A stretch of 14,576 nucleotides of DNA from contig WRMT01000041.1 of NCBI GenBank assembly GCA_009777005.1, forward strand, positions 1-14,576, written 5' to 3'. Shown in pieces: positions 8,355 to 14,576 of this stretch. A program made the position numbers and the translations under genes. The stretch comes from Methanobrevibacter sp. Lineage in GTDB: Archaea; Methanobacteriota; Methanobacteria; Methanobacteriales; Methanobacteriaceae. The notes beneath the pieces were generated by a model. It saw only the letters and a program-made list of their open reading frames with translations, had not been told where the DNA came from and ran no database searches. Every line of letters begins with the position of its first letter. Position 1 is the stretch's first letter.

Positions 8355-8467
8355 TATGATTATTGATTTAGCACTATTAAACATGAGATTAGGGAATTTT
8401 ACAAAAACTAAAAGGAAAAATTTAAAAATTAAAATTATTATTTAATAAATTATTAAGAAGGTGTTGT

Positions 8468-9001
8468 ATGGTTGCTAAAAAAAATGTTAAAAAAATAACA
8501 ATGATGTATAAACATACTCCTCTAATAACAGATAGTACTGTTGACATAGTTGAGTTTGGGATGGACGATTTTTCTTCAGAATTAATTGATCATATGAATA
8601 ATAAAGGAGATAAACAATTAGCAGAAGGTATACGGGAATACTATTCCTGTTATAATAAAGATGTCCAAATTGAAATAAAAGATTTACCTGATCCTGATAG
8701 TTTATTGTCCTCAGATACTAATAAAAATCCTTCATCAGAGTTTTACACTTTCATAAAATTCTTAAACCAAGCATCTTCTGAAGGGACGGATTTAGTCTAT
8801 TTTTATGTAGGTACTAGAAAAGTTTATTTCGCTGTTGAATGGGATTGGTATTTTGAATGGCCTTATCCAATTAATGATTTTTTAGAGTTAATAGGAGATA
8901 TATGGTGGGAAATAGATAATGGACATAATAGTCTTGTTCTGTTAGTGATTGTTTTAATACCTTTCATTATCCTGTTATTTTTGCTATTCTTCTTCTTTTA
9001 A
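8468..9001 (+). CDS. Unknown protein with C-terminal membrane anchor (family B/C)
   Basis: A 177-residue protein starting MVAKKNVKKITMMYKHTPLI. AAGGTG at 8458-8463 is a good site four bases before the ATG. The soluble part is acidic, with a helix near 45-62, a conserved-looking EIKDLPDPDS (69-78) and an aromatic-rich stretch, EWDWYFEWPYP (124-134). Residues 155-177 are almost all Leu, Ile, Val and Phe and form one membrane helix at the very C-terminus, so it is probably tail-anchored with the bulk in the cytoplasm. I do not recognise the family. It is related to the dead gene at 9124: LAEGIREYY...IEIKDLP against LAMWFK.YY...MEVTDLP. A membrane-bound effector or sensor role is inference only. 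Confidence 0.65.
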   Translation: MVAKKNVKKITMMYKHTPLITDSTVDIVEFGMDDFSSELIDHMNNKGDKQLAEGIREYYSCYNKDVQIEIKDLPDPDSLLSSDTNKNPSSEFYTFIKFLNQASSEGTDLVYFYVGTRKVYFAVEWDWYFEWPYPINDFLELIGDIWWEIDNGHNSLVLLVIVLIPFIILLFLLFFFF

Positions 9002-9123
9002 AGTAGTATGATGTATTATTTATTCCTGCTAAATTTTTCATCATAAACTTCTAGACAGTATTAATAACCGTTTATTCAAAGTTTTTTCGCATAATTATCT
9101 TAAACTTCTGAAGAGGAGATATA

Positions 9124-9384
9124 ATTTTTGGATTTTTTAAAAAAAATAAAAAAATAACTCTGTGATTAAGTTAAGATTGTGATTGAAAATGATGTGGAGA
9201 TAAATATGACTTGTGGTCATTGTTCTATGTAAGTAGAATATGCAAATAATTAATGGGATAAAGAATTAGCAATGTGGTTCAAAAATATTATTTGATCAAT
9301 AAAGAAATTCCAATGGAAGTAACTGATTTACCAAATAATAGAGATTGTAACTTTTCATGGTATCGGCTCAATTTTCAGAATTAA
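9124..9384 (+). pseudogene. Dead paralogue of the small-gene family (ATG lost, RBS kept)
   Basis: GAGGAGA at 9113-9119 is a strong ribosome binding site. Where ATG is expected (9124) stands ATT, followed by TTT GGA TTT TTT and so on, encoding FGFFKKNKKIT. This matches the MFGLKKSKSIKKIT start of the 7607 gene. Further on are IVIENDVEINMTCGHC, two in-frame stops, WDKELAMWFK, then in another frame YYLINKEIPMEVTDLPNNRD. The latter parallels DKQLAEGIREYY...IEIKDLPDPD of the 8468 protein. Sequence similarity fades after about 9345, and the last open frame ends at 9384. The remnant links the 7607 N-terminus and the 8468 middle in one gene, which supports a single family. Confidence 0.6.
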
Positions 9385-9597
9385 ATTGAAAATTTAATTT
9401 AAAGCGAAATAAACATTTTATTTGAAAATCTAACATTGATACATTCAGTTTCATGATTTCAAAAATTTCATAATAAATTAAGGATGTACTACATAAGACC
9501 ACGAAACTTCACAGTTCCATTATTTTTATCAATTTTTATAAAATAATAATTCATTTTTATAAAAAGTCAAGTGAAACATCTTTAAGTTAATCGCATT

Positions 9598-10046
9598 GAC
9601 TATTTTACTTTTTAATAATAATAGATTAATCAAATCTTTATCATTTTTTCAATAATTGTCTATTAAATGTTGAAAAACACAGCTTAATGTTTCTAAAGGT
9701 TTAAGTTTTGATTTTATTTAATATCTTCAATAACTTTTGCACATGTTTTTCTATTACCTAAATTCACATGTTCAGATTCTATTAAAATTAACTTTAATAT
9801 GGCATTTGATTTTATGTAGTGTAATCCATCAACACTACTGTGTTTAGCTACATTGATATACTTTTTTTCATTTTTTCATAAACATTTTCACATAAACTAT
9901 CCATGGATAAAATTTTATCTTTTTCATTTTCACTTACATATTTATATGTTTATCTCTTGAAATAGAAACTTTTTTAATGGTTTTTAAGAATTCATCCTCA
10001 CTTGAAAATGAATCTAATGTTTTTCAAGAGGTTTAAATTTGGTCAT
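9598..10046 (-). pseudogene. Dead copy of the PD-(D/E)XK-like gene
   Basis: Closely similar, base by base, to the intact minus-strand gene at 11339-11956. It starts ATG ACC AAA TTT (10046 downward) for MTKFKPLEK, then one base is missing and the frame hits TAG. At least one further single-base loss lies near the SRDK-like region, and about 55-60 C-terminal residues have no counterpart. The catalytic-type motif is also altered: where the intact protein has Ile-Glu-Phe-Lys, this copy reads Ile-Glu-Ser-Glu (9771-9779). The ribosome binding site GGTGA has become GGTAA. All of this is what decay after duplication would give. Confidence 0.8.
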
Positions 10047-10090
10047 AGATTACCTTTATTAAAATTTATTTTGCATATTAAAAAAATAGC
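9598..10090. repeat. Direct repeat, copy 1 (of 11500-12000)
   Basis: The similarity to 11500-12000 covers the truncated nuclease-like gene and continues through its upstream region to the shared AAAAAATAGC (10081-10090 and 11991-12000). The duplicated unit thus includes the promoter. About 1.4 kb separates the copies, containing MITE B and the BRO-like pseudogene. Confidence 0.75.
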
Positions 10091-10307
10091 AAGGTGAATG
10101 TTCCTAATCATGTCCAATTAATAAATCTTCTATAAATTTTGGGAATTATTCCTAGTTTGTTTACTATAGCTCATTACCAAATAATTTTCCAAAAAATCTT
10201 ATTTATTTATAAATGAATATTGATTTTGATGAAAGAAGTTTGGTAATAACCTATATTGTTCACAAATTTAAATAATATATCTTAACTTTTATTAATAAAA
10301 CAATTAT

Positions 10308-10494
10308 GGCTCTGTCAAAAATGCTGGTGCTAGAAAAATGTTCAATGCATCTTAAAAAATTTTAATAATTTTGAAAATATGGTTATTTGCTTTTTATTTT
10401 CAAAATAGATTGTAGCTAACCATTTTTTTAGTATTATTAAAATAAAAATTATTAATACTAAATTTTTTCAGCACCTTAATTTTTGACAGAATCC
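10308..10494. mobile_element. MITE-like element B (terminal inverted repeats, no ORF)
   Basis: The left end is GGCTCTGTCAAAAATG...GGTGCT. The right end, read on the other strand, is GGATTCTGTCAAAAATTA...GGTGCTGAAAAAAT. The inverted repeats run about 30 bases with small gaps. The 187 bp unit has no ORF and is close in size and end type to element A. It lies between the dead and intact nuclease-like genes. TCTGTCAAAAA ends suit several IS families; I cannot name the parent element from this sequence. Confidence 0.6.
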
Positions 10495-10748
10495 ACTTAT
10501 TAACTGAATAATATCCTTTAATTAGCTTACTTTAACTGCATGTGGTTAATGTTAAAAAATTGATTCATATATATTTGAAAATGTAATTAAATATTATCTG
10601 CCAATATACTTATTTTACTGAACAAATAAGTCTAAAGAAGCAGAGATTAATATGTTTTGTACAATATTATAAATAATTAAAAAAGCACGGAAAAATATTA
10701 CAAAAGAAAAACGGACTTTAAAAATAGGAATCATAGCAAAATTGGGGT

Positions 10749-11264
10749 ATGATGTCACATAAAAACACGATTAAACTTTTTAAAAATAAAGAAATAAGGG
10801 CATTGTGGAATGATGATGAAGATTACTATTTTCAGTAATAGATGTTGTAGCTGTGCTTAGTGAAAGTAAAAATCCTAGAAAATACTGGAGTGTTTTAAAA
10901 TCAAGACTAAAAAAAGAAGATAGTGAGTTGGCTACAGATTGTAGCCAACTGAAAATGCCATCGTCGAGGTAAATATTACAAAACTGATGTTCTGAATACT
11001 AAAGGAGTTTTAAGATTAGTTCAATCTGTTCCATCACCAAATGCCGAACTTTTCAGATTATGGTTAGCACAAATTGGTCAAGAACGCCTTGATGAAATAA
11101 CAAGTCCGTAAATGGTATTTGATATGGTCATACAAACATACAATGCTAAAAAATATAGTTACAATGGGATTACTCAAAAATTGAAATCAATAGAAATAAA
11201 ATAAGGACTTTATGAATGAATGGGTTAGGTCGGGGGTTAAAATGGGAAAAAAAGAGTATTTCTT
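10749..11264 (+). pseudogene. BRO-N domain (phage antirepressor-like) protein, frameshifted
   Basis: Pieced together, it reads MMSHKNTIKLFKNKEIRALW, DYYF|SVIDVVAVLSESKNPRKYW, LKSRLKKEDSELATDCSQLK, KYYKTDVLNTKGVLRLVQSV, PSPNAELFRLWLAQIGQERL and finally a MNEWVRSGVKMGKKEY segment. This is the typical order of prophage BRO-N antirepressor-like proteins (VIDVV..L, CSQLK, TDV, SIPSPKAE..RWLA, ELTDEWKKRGV). One base is missing near 10836, the frame changes again near 10970, TAA stops lie near 11108 and 11203, and the C-terminus is cut off. The family acts in phage or element regulation, binding DNA through BRO-N. It is a relic of a provirus or plasmid. Confidence 0.75.
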
Positions 11265-11300
11265 TAAATTTACTTTTAAATTATTTATTATATTATTATT

Positions 11301-11327
11301 AAAAAATATTTTTGCAATTTTTAATTG
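11301..11327 (-). terminator. Possible terminator of the PD-(D/E)XK-like gene
   Basis: On the minus strand a small hairpin, CAATTAAAAATTG (11327-11315), is followed by a T-rich run ATATTTTTT, starting about 12 bases after the TAA at 11339. Stem and T-run are both short, so this is only suggestive. Confidence 0.3.
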
Positions 11328-11338
11328 TATTTTTCAGA

Positions 11339-11956
11339 TTATTCAAAGGATTTCATAACCTTTTCAAATGAATTTGAATCTACAATGTACACTTTTTCAA
11401 ATGGATGTTTTGCTAATCTTTTTACACTAATAAGATCTCTATTTAAATCTTTATGTAAGTTTGATTCTGGATTATTGGAAATATCTTTATAAACAACAAA
11501 ATAGTACTTTTTAGCTTTCAATAATAATGAATTAATTAGGTCTTTATCTTTTTTGCAATAATTGTCTATTAAATGTGGAAAAACACAACTTAATGTTTCT
11601 AAAGGCTTAAGTTTAAGTTTTACTTTAAGGTCTTCAATAGCTTTTTCATATGTTTTTCTATTACCTAAATTCACATGTTTAAATTCTATAAAAATTAGCT
11701 TTAATCCGTCATTTGATTTTATGTAGTGTAATCCATCAACACTACTGTGTTTAGCTACATTAATATATTTTTTTTTCATTTTTTCATAAACTTCTTCGCA
11801 TAAACTGTCCATAGCTAAAATTTTATCTTTTTCATTTTCACTTACATATTTATAAGGTTTATCTCTTGAGGCAGAAACTTCTTTAATAGTTTTTAAGAAT
11901 TTATCATCACTTGAAAGTGAATCTAACATTTTTTCAAGAGGTTTAAATTTGATCAT
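11339..11956 (-). CDS. Possible PD-(D/E)XK nuclease-fold protein
   Basis: A 205-residue protein from ATG 11956 (MIKFKPLEK). The frame opens one codon earlier at TTG, but a perfect GGTGA site sits four bases before this ATG. No named family is recognised. The segment SSVDGLHYIK (71-80) followed by LIFIEFKHVN (87-96) has the pattern of a PD-(D/E)XK active site: Asp74 at the start of one strand and Glu91-x-Lys93 in a hydrophobic next strand. The flanks are helical and charged, and a YYFVVY strand follows near 150. There is no signal peptide or membrane helix. Enzymes of this fold cut DNA or RNA in restriction, toxin and repair systems. The gene stands alone on the minus strand, diverging from the MNT gene. 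A decayed duplicate lies at 9598-10046. The nuclease call is inference from one motif. Confidence 0.6.
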   Translation of the reverse strand: MIKFKPLEKMLDSLSSDDKFLKTIKEVSASRDKPYKYVSENEKDKILAMDSLCEEVYEKMKKKYINVAKHSSVDGLHYIKSNDGLKLIFIEFKHVNLGNRKTYEKAIEDLKVKLKLKPLETLSCVFPHLIDNYCKKDKDLINSLLLKAKKYYFVVYKDISNNPESNLHKDLNRDLISVKRLAKHPFEKVYIVDSNSFEKVMKSFE

Positions 11957-12000
11957 CAAATCACCAGGATAAGATTTATTTTTTGGCTTTAAAAAATAGC
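11500..12000. repeat. Direct repeat, copy 2 (of 9598-10090)
   Basis: This is the intact counterpart of the repeat at 9598-10090, covering all but the C-terminal ~55 codons of the nuclease-like gene plus about 45 bp upstream. The two copies have the same orientation. Confidence 0.75.
11988..11996 (-). promoter_or_regulatory. Candidate TATA box of the PD-(D/E)XK-like gene
   Basis: On the minus strand TTTTTTAAA lies 32-40 bases before the ATG at 11956. Transcription starting about 25 bases further on would give a leader of only about 10 bases carrying the GGTGA site. The box falls inside the duplicated segment and is partly kept in the dead copy. Confidence 0.4.
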
Positions 12001-12057
12001 TAAATGTAGGACAATATTTGAATTGGCATTATTCATCATAGCGATTTTTTTAGGAAA

Positions 12058-12068
12058 TTTTATATTTT
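12058..12068 (+). promoter_or_regulatory. Candidate TATA box of the MNT-HEPN operon
   Basis: TTTATATTTTA lies about 50-60 bases before the ATG at 12118 and is the most TATA-like sequence in the 161 bp divergent gap between the nuclease-like and MNT genes. Confidence 0.35.
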
Positions 12069-12117
12069 AGTTTGGATAAAGTATTATGAGAAGATTGTTA
12101 TTTTTTGTGGTATTTTT

Positions 12118-12420
12118 ATGGATAGATTGAAGATTGCTCAAGATTTTGCTCAGTCAATTGACTTTCCTGAAGTAGATTTGATTATTTTATATGGTTCTGT
12201 AGCTCGTTATGAAGATACTAACGATTCTGATATTGATATTTTGATTGTTTCTTCTGATAAAGATAAAATTATAGATAAGGTTTATAGTAAAGTCGTTGAT
12301 TTTTTTCTGGATTCGGGTGAGGATATTTCTGCTAAAATTCTTTCTCATGGGGATTATGATCGAGTAAAAGATACTCATTTTATCTGTACTGTTGAAAAAG
12401 AAGGGATTGTTCTTGGATGA
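12118..12420 (+). CDS. MNT minimal nucleotidyltransferase, antitoxin of a HEPN/MNT pair
   Basis: A 100-residue protein. The nucleotidyltransferase signature is complete: YGSVAR (Gly26-Ser27) followed by DSDIDIL with Asp38 and Asp40, the two metal-binding acidic residues. Small MNT proteins of this kind pair with a HEPN RNase toxin. In the studied MntA/HepT systems the MNT protein silences the toxin by adding AMP to a tyrosine. The following HEPN frame starts inside the last codons here (TTG at 12413), giving an 8-base overlap and one operon. That HEPN gene carries an amber stop, so this antitoxin may now have no functional toxin. The ribosome binding site is weak (GTGGT about eight bases upstream). 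Confidence 0.85.
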   Translation: MDRLKIAQDFAQSIDFPEVDLIILYGSVARYEDTNDSDIDILIVSSDKDKIIDKVYSKVVDFFLDSGEDISAKILSHGDYDRVKDTHFICTVEKEGIVLG

Positions 12421-12780
12421 AATAAAACAACTTTTCAATGAGAGTTTGGAAAAACTTAAAACGGCTGAAATCTTATTTGAGAATGAACGTTATGATGATG
12501 CTATAAGCAGAGCTTATTATGCAATGTTCTATTCAGCTAAAGCTCGTTAGCTAAAAAAAATATTTATCCTAAAACTCATAAAGGCGTTAAAAATCAATTT
12601 GGATTAGAATTTGTTAAAAATTCTGATTTTAATCCCGATGTTTTTAAGCTTTTTGTTCAGCTATATAATAATAGGCAAGATGCTGATTATGAAGTTTTAA
12701 TTAAATTTAGCAGAAGTCAAACAAGAAAGGCATTAGATAGTGCTGAAATTTTTATTCATGAATGCAGAAACCTTGAATGA
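12413..12780 (+). pseudogene. HEPN toxin (UPF0332 type) with one amber stop
   Basis: Starting at TTG 12413 the frame encodes DEIKQLFNESLEKLKTAEIL, then RYDDAISRAYYAMFYSAKAR, a TAG at 12548-12550, and in the same frame LKKNIYPKTHKGVKNQFGLE down to a TGA at 12778-12780. The motifs SRAYYAMFYSAKA, PKTHKGV and NRQDADY are those of UPF0332-type HEPN proteins, and the length of about 122 residues is normal. The only lesion visible is the TAG, which replaces a usual Leu codon (one change from TTG). HEPN toxins act on RNA in the cytoplasm. Loss of the toxin with a kept antitoxin is a common end state. A sequencing error cannot be ruled out. Confidence 0.8.
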
Positions 12781-13198
12781 ATTTTCTTTTAAATTAAATT
12801 TAAATCTATATTTAAAATATAGAAGTAAAGTTTTTAAGTAATGATAATTTTCTAAACTATTATGGCTGTTTATTTATCAGTTAAAAGAATCATAATTCAT
12901 ATTTTCTTTCTAATAAAAATATTCTTATTTATTTTAAAAATTAAAAGAATTAACATGTGATTTATTTAAAATTAATTAATATTTTATTAAATCATTAATT
13001 AAACTATTTTCTTCCAAAACTTTAAATAAAATTTTTTTTAATTCCAACAAACTTAATAAGATTTGTCATTCTCACTAAGAACTTTATTTTCCAAACTATA
13101 GCTTTAACATTAAAAAAATTAAGTTAAATAGTTTAATTAATAATTTAAGATTATAATTTAATAAATTTTAAAAAAAATAAAAAAGAATTAAAATAAGA
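12781..13198. other. Intergenic region, no supported gene
   Basis: These 418 very AT-rich bases separate the convergent HEPN remnant and aminotransferase gene. No frame of interest is present on either strand. A perfect 9-bp inverted repeat, TTAATTAAT (12972-12980) with ATTAATTAA (12994-13002), could form a hairpin, but chance is likely at this composition. The right end holds the A/T run that probably ends the aminotransferase transcript. Confidence 0.6.
13168..13186 (-). terminator. T-rich terminator of the aminotransferase gene
   Basis: On the minus strand a T-rich run (about TTCTTTTTTATTTTTTTT) starts some 13 bases after the stop codon at 13199. Archaeal RNA polymerase stops at such T-runs without needing a hairpin. 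Confidence 0.45.
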
Positions 13199-14341
13199 TT
13201 ATAAATATGCTTGATTAACAGCAGCTAAACTCGCACCCATTTCAATATCCAATCCTAATCCTTTTAAGGTCATTTCCATTGCAGAAAATGTTATAGCTAA
13301 TTGTTTATATGTAATATTACCCATATGTCCAATTCTAAAGATATTTCCTTTTAAGTGATCTTGACCACCAGCTAACTCAACCTTATACTTATTTCGCATG
13401 GTTCCTCTAAAGTCACTGTCTGTTATACCTTTCGGCATTTTAACTGCTGTAACAGTTGTGGATGAAACTTCTTCTCTTGGGAATAATTCCAAATTTAAAG
13501 CTTTAACAGCATTTCTTGTAGCTTCTGCAGCTTGTTCATGTCTAGCTACTCTGTTTTCTAATCCTTCTTCTTTTATGATTTTTAAAGATTCAGCTAAACC
13601 ATAAATCATTGAAACTGAAGGAGTATAAGGGGTTTCAGGTGGAGTTCCTGATCCAGCTTTTCTATACTTTTTCATGTCAAGATAATAGGTTTTTGAATCA
13701 ACATTATCAATAACTTTCCACGCATCATCAGTTAAGGTCATAGCTGCCATACCTGGTGGTGCAGCTAAACACTTTTGAGAACCAGTAACACAGATATCAA
13801 TACCAAACTTATCTACATCTACTCTATCTCCTCCAAGGGATGAAACAGTATCCACAATGTATAAAGCATCATAGTTTTTCACAACTTTACCAATTTCTTC
13901 AATAGGTGCAGCTACTCCAGTAGAAGTTTCATTATGCACTATTGTAACAGCTTTTATATCTTCATCTTTATCTAATGCTTCTTTAACTTGTTCTGGTGTT
14001 ACAGCATCTCCCCATTCAATAGCTAATTCTTGAGGATTTCCACCCATTGCCTTAGCTATATGCATGAATCTTTGACCGAATTTTCCACCAACAATATTAA
14101 GTATTTTGTCTTTTTGGTTTAAGGTATTAGCTATAGCTGCTTCCATAGCTGAGGTACCTGAACCTGTAAGTAAGTAAGATTGATTATTAGTTTTGAATAT
14201 TTCAGACATTAACTCGGTTGTTTCTGTAAATATTTCTCCAAATATTGCACTTCTGTGGTTAACAATATTATCAGATATGGCTTTTAATACTCGAGGAGCA
14301 ACACTTGTTGGACCTGGAAGCATTAATAATATGTCATCCAT
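13199..14341 (-). CDS. Class V PLP aminotransferase (serine-pyruvate / alanine-glyoxylate type)
   Basis: A 380-residue protein of normal family length. It opens LLMLPGPTSVAPRVL, the usual PGPT start. The PLP site is clear: GSGTSAMEAAI (60-70) for the phosphate, HNETSTG (136-142), YIVDTVSSLGG with Asp164, and GSQKCLAAPPG with the Schiff-base lysine at 190. FRIGHMGN near the C-terminus carries the arginine that holds the substrate carboxylate. The enzyme moves an amino group between an amino acid (serine, alanine, aspartate or phosphoserine) and a keto acid. In Methanococcales a relative of this group was linked to phosphoserine synthesis. The exact substrate here cannot be read from sequence. 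A strong GGAGGA site lies eight bases before the ATG. It is a housekeeping gene and forms the right border of the accessory region. Confidence 0.92.
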   Translation of the reverse strand: MDDILLMLPGPTSVAPRVLKAISDNIVNHRSAIFGEIFTETTELMSEIFKTNNQSYLLTGSGTSAMEAAIANTLNQKDKILNIVGGKFGQRFMHIAKAMGGNPQELAIEWGDAVTPEQVKEALDKDEDIKAVTIVHNETSTGVAAPIEEIGKVVKNYDALYIVDTVSSLGGDRVDVDKFGIDICVTGSQKCLAAPPGMAAMTLTDDAWKVIDNVDSKTYYLDMKKYRKAGSGTPPETPYTPSVSMIYGLAESLKIIKEEGLENRVARHEQAAEATRNAVKALNLELFPREEVSSTTVTAVKMPKGITDSDFRGTMRNKYKVELAGGQDHLKGNIFRIGHMGNITYKQLAITFSAMEMTLKGLGLDIEMGASLAAVNQAYL

Positions 14342-14349
14342 TTATATTT

Positions 14350-14355
14350 TCCTCC
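14350..14355 (-). promoter_or_regulatory. Ribosome binding site of the aminotransferase gene
   Basis: GGAGGA on the minus strand, with eight bases between it and the ATG at 14341. This is the best Shine-Dalgarno match in the window and fixes the start codon. Confidence 0.8.
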
Positions 14356-14399
14356 ATTAAAACACTTAAAACTTAATTTTTGTAATTTTTATTTTTCCA

Positions 14400-14407
14400 C
14401 TTATAAA
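14400..14407 (-). promoter_or_regulatory. Candidate TATA box of the aminotransferase gene
   Basis: TTTATAAG on the minus strand, about 60 bases before the ATG. A start about 25 bases downstream would give a leader of roughly 35 bases that includes the GGAGGA site. Confidence 0.4.
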
Positions 14408-14464
14408 TTAATGGATACTAGTCATAGAATGAATGATTCAATAATTTATCAAATAGCTAATTAT

Positions 14465-14531
<67 letters not shown>

Positions 14532-14576
14532 AAAATTTATCCTCATTATGTTGTATTTTATTGTTTATAAAAACTA

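Noticed and set aside
8260..8445. 61-codon plus-strand frame
   Set aside because: Out-of-frame overlap with the recognisable NTPase tail remnant; low-complexity Lys/Ile sequence.
9381..9397. TTAAATT-GAA-AATTTAA hairpin as terminator
   Set aside because: All A/T, 7-bp stem, no T-run after it; too likely by chance in this DNA.
10928..10948. Perfect 9-bp inverted repeat TTGGCTACA / TGTAGCCAA
   Set aside because: It encodes the usual ATDCSQL motif of the BRO-N family, so the symmetry is probably a coding coincidence and not an operator or terminator.
12187..12438. 83-codon minus-strand frame
   Set aside because: Antisense shadow of the MNT gene, whose active-site motif proves the plus strand.
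12548..12550. TAG in the HEPN gene as a pyrrolysine codon
   Set aside because: The site is a Leu in relatives, HEPN proteins do not use pyrrolysine, and nothing in the window suggests a pyrrolysine system.
13398..13604. 68-codon plus-strand frame
   Set aside because: Antisense shadow of the aminotransferase gene.

Overview
The window is strongly AT-rich DNA, most like a methanogenic archaeon of the Methanobrevibacter type. This rests on archaeal signals (GGTGA or GGAGG ribosome binding sites, AT-rich TATA boxes, T-rich ends), long A/T homopolymers, and archaeal versions of an acetolactate-synthase-like enzyme and a class V aminotransferase. The genus is inferred from style, not from a database match. 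Two metabolic genes mark the edges: a TPP-dependent acetolactate-synthase-like enzyme at 294-1979 (+) and a serine-pyruvate/alanine-glyoxylate-type aminotransferase at 13199-14341 (-).

Between them lies about 11 kb of accessory DNA that reads as a partly decayed defence and toxin-antitoxin island. From left to right it holds: a frameshifted HTH regulator of the HVO_A0114/COG4190 type with a small overlapping ORF (2004-2560); a (TA)16 tract; a 1242-residue DUF4062 - P-loop NTPase - TPR protein (3103-6831), laid out like animal nephrocystin-3 and likely a STAND-type immune NTPase; a MITE-like element; and a cluster of small unknown genes and their broken paralogues (7093-9384). That cluster includes a detached copy of the big protein's C-terminal tail. 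Next come a dead copy of a possible PD-(D/E)XK nuclease (9598-10046, -), a second MITE-like element, a BRO-N antirepressor-like pseudogene (10749-11264), and the intact nuclease-like gene (11339-11956, -). Last is a MNT/HEPN toxin-antitoxin pair (12118-12780) whose HEPN toxin carries one amber stop.

The strongest lead for an undescribed system is the large NTPase with its downstream small genes. Both parts left duplicated remnants next to each other, as if a cassette of NTPase plus small partners had been duplicated and eroded. The small proteins share a basic N-terminus (MFG..KK..KKIT), and one ends in a membrane segment. A dead member keeps its ribosome binding site but has ATT in place of ATG. 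No tRNA, rRNA, CRISPR array or intact transposase gene was seen.
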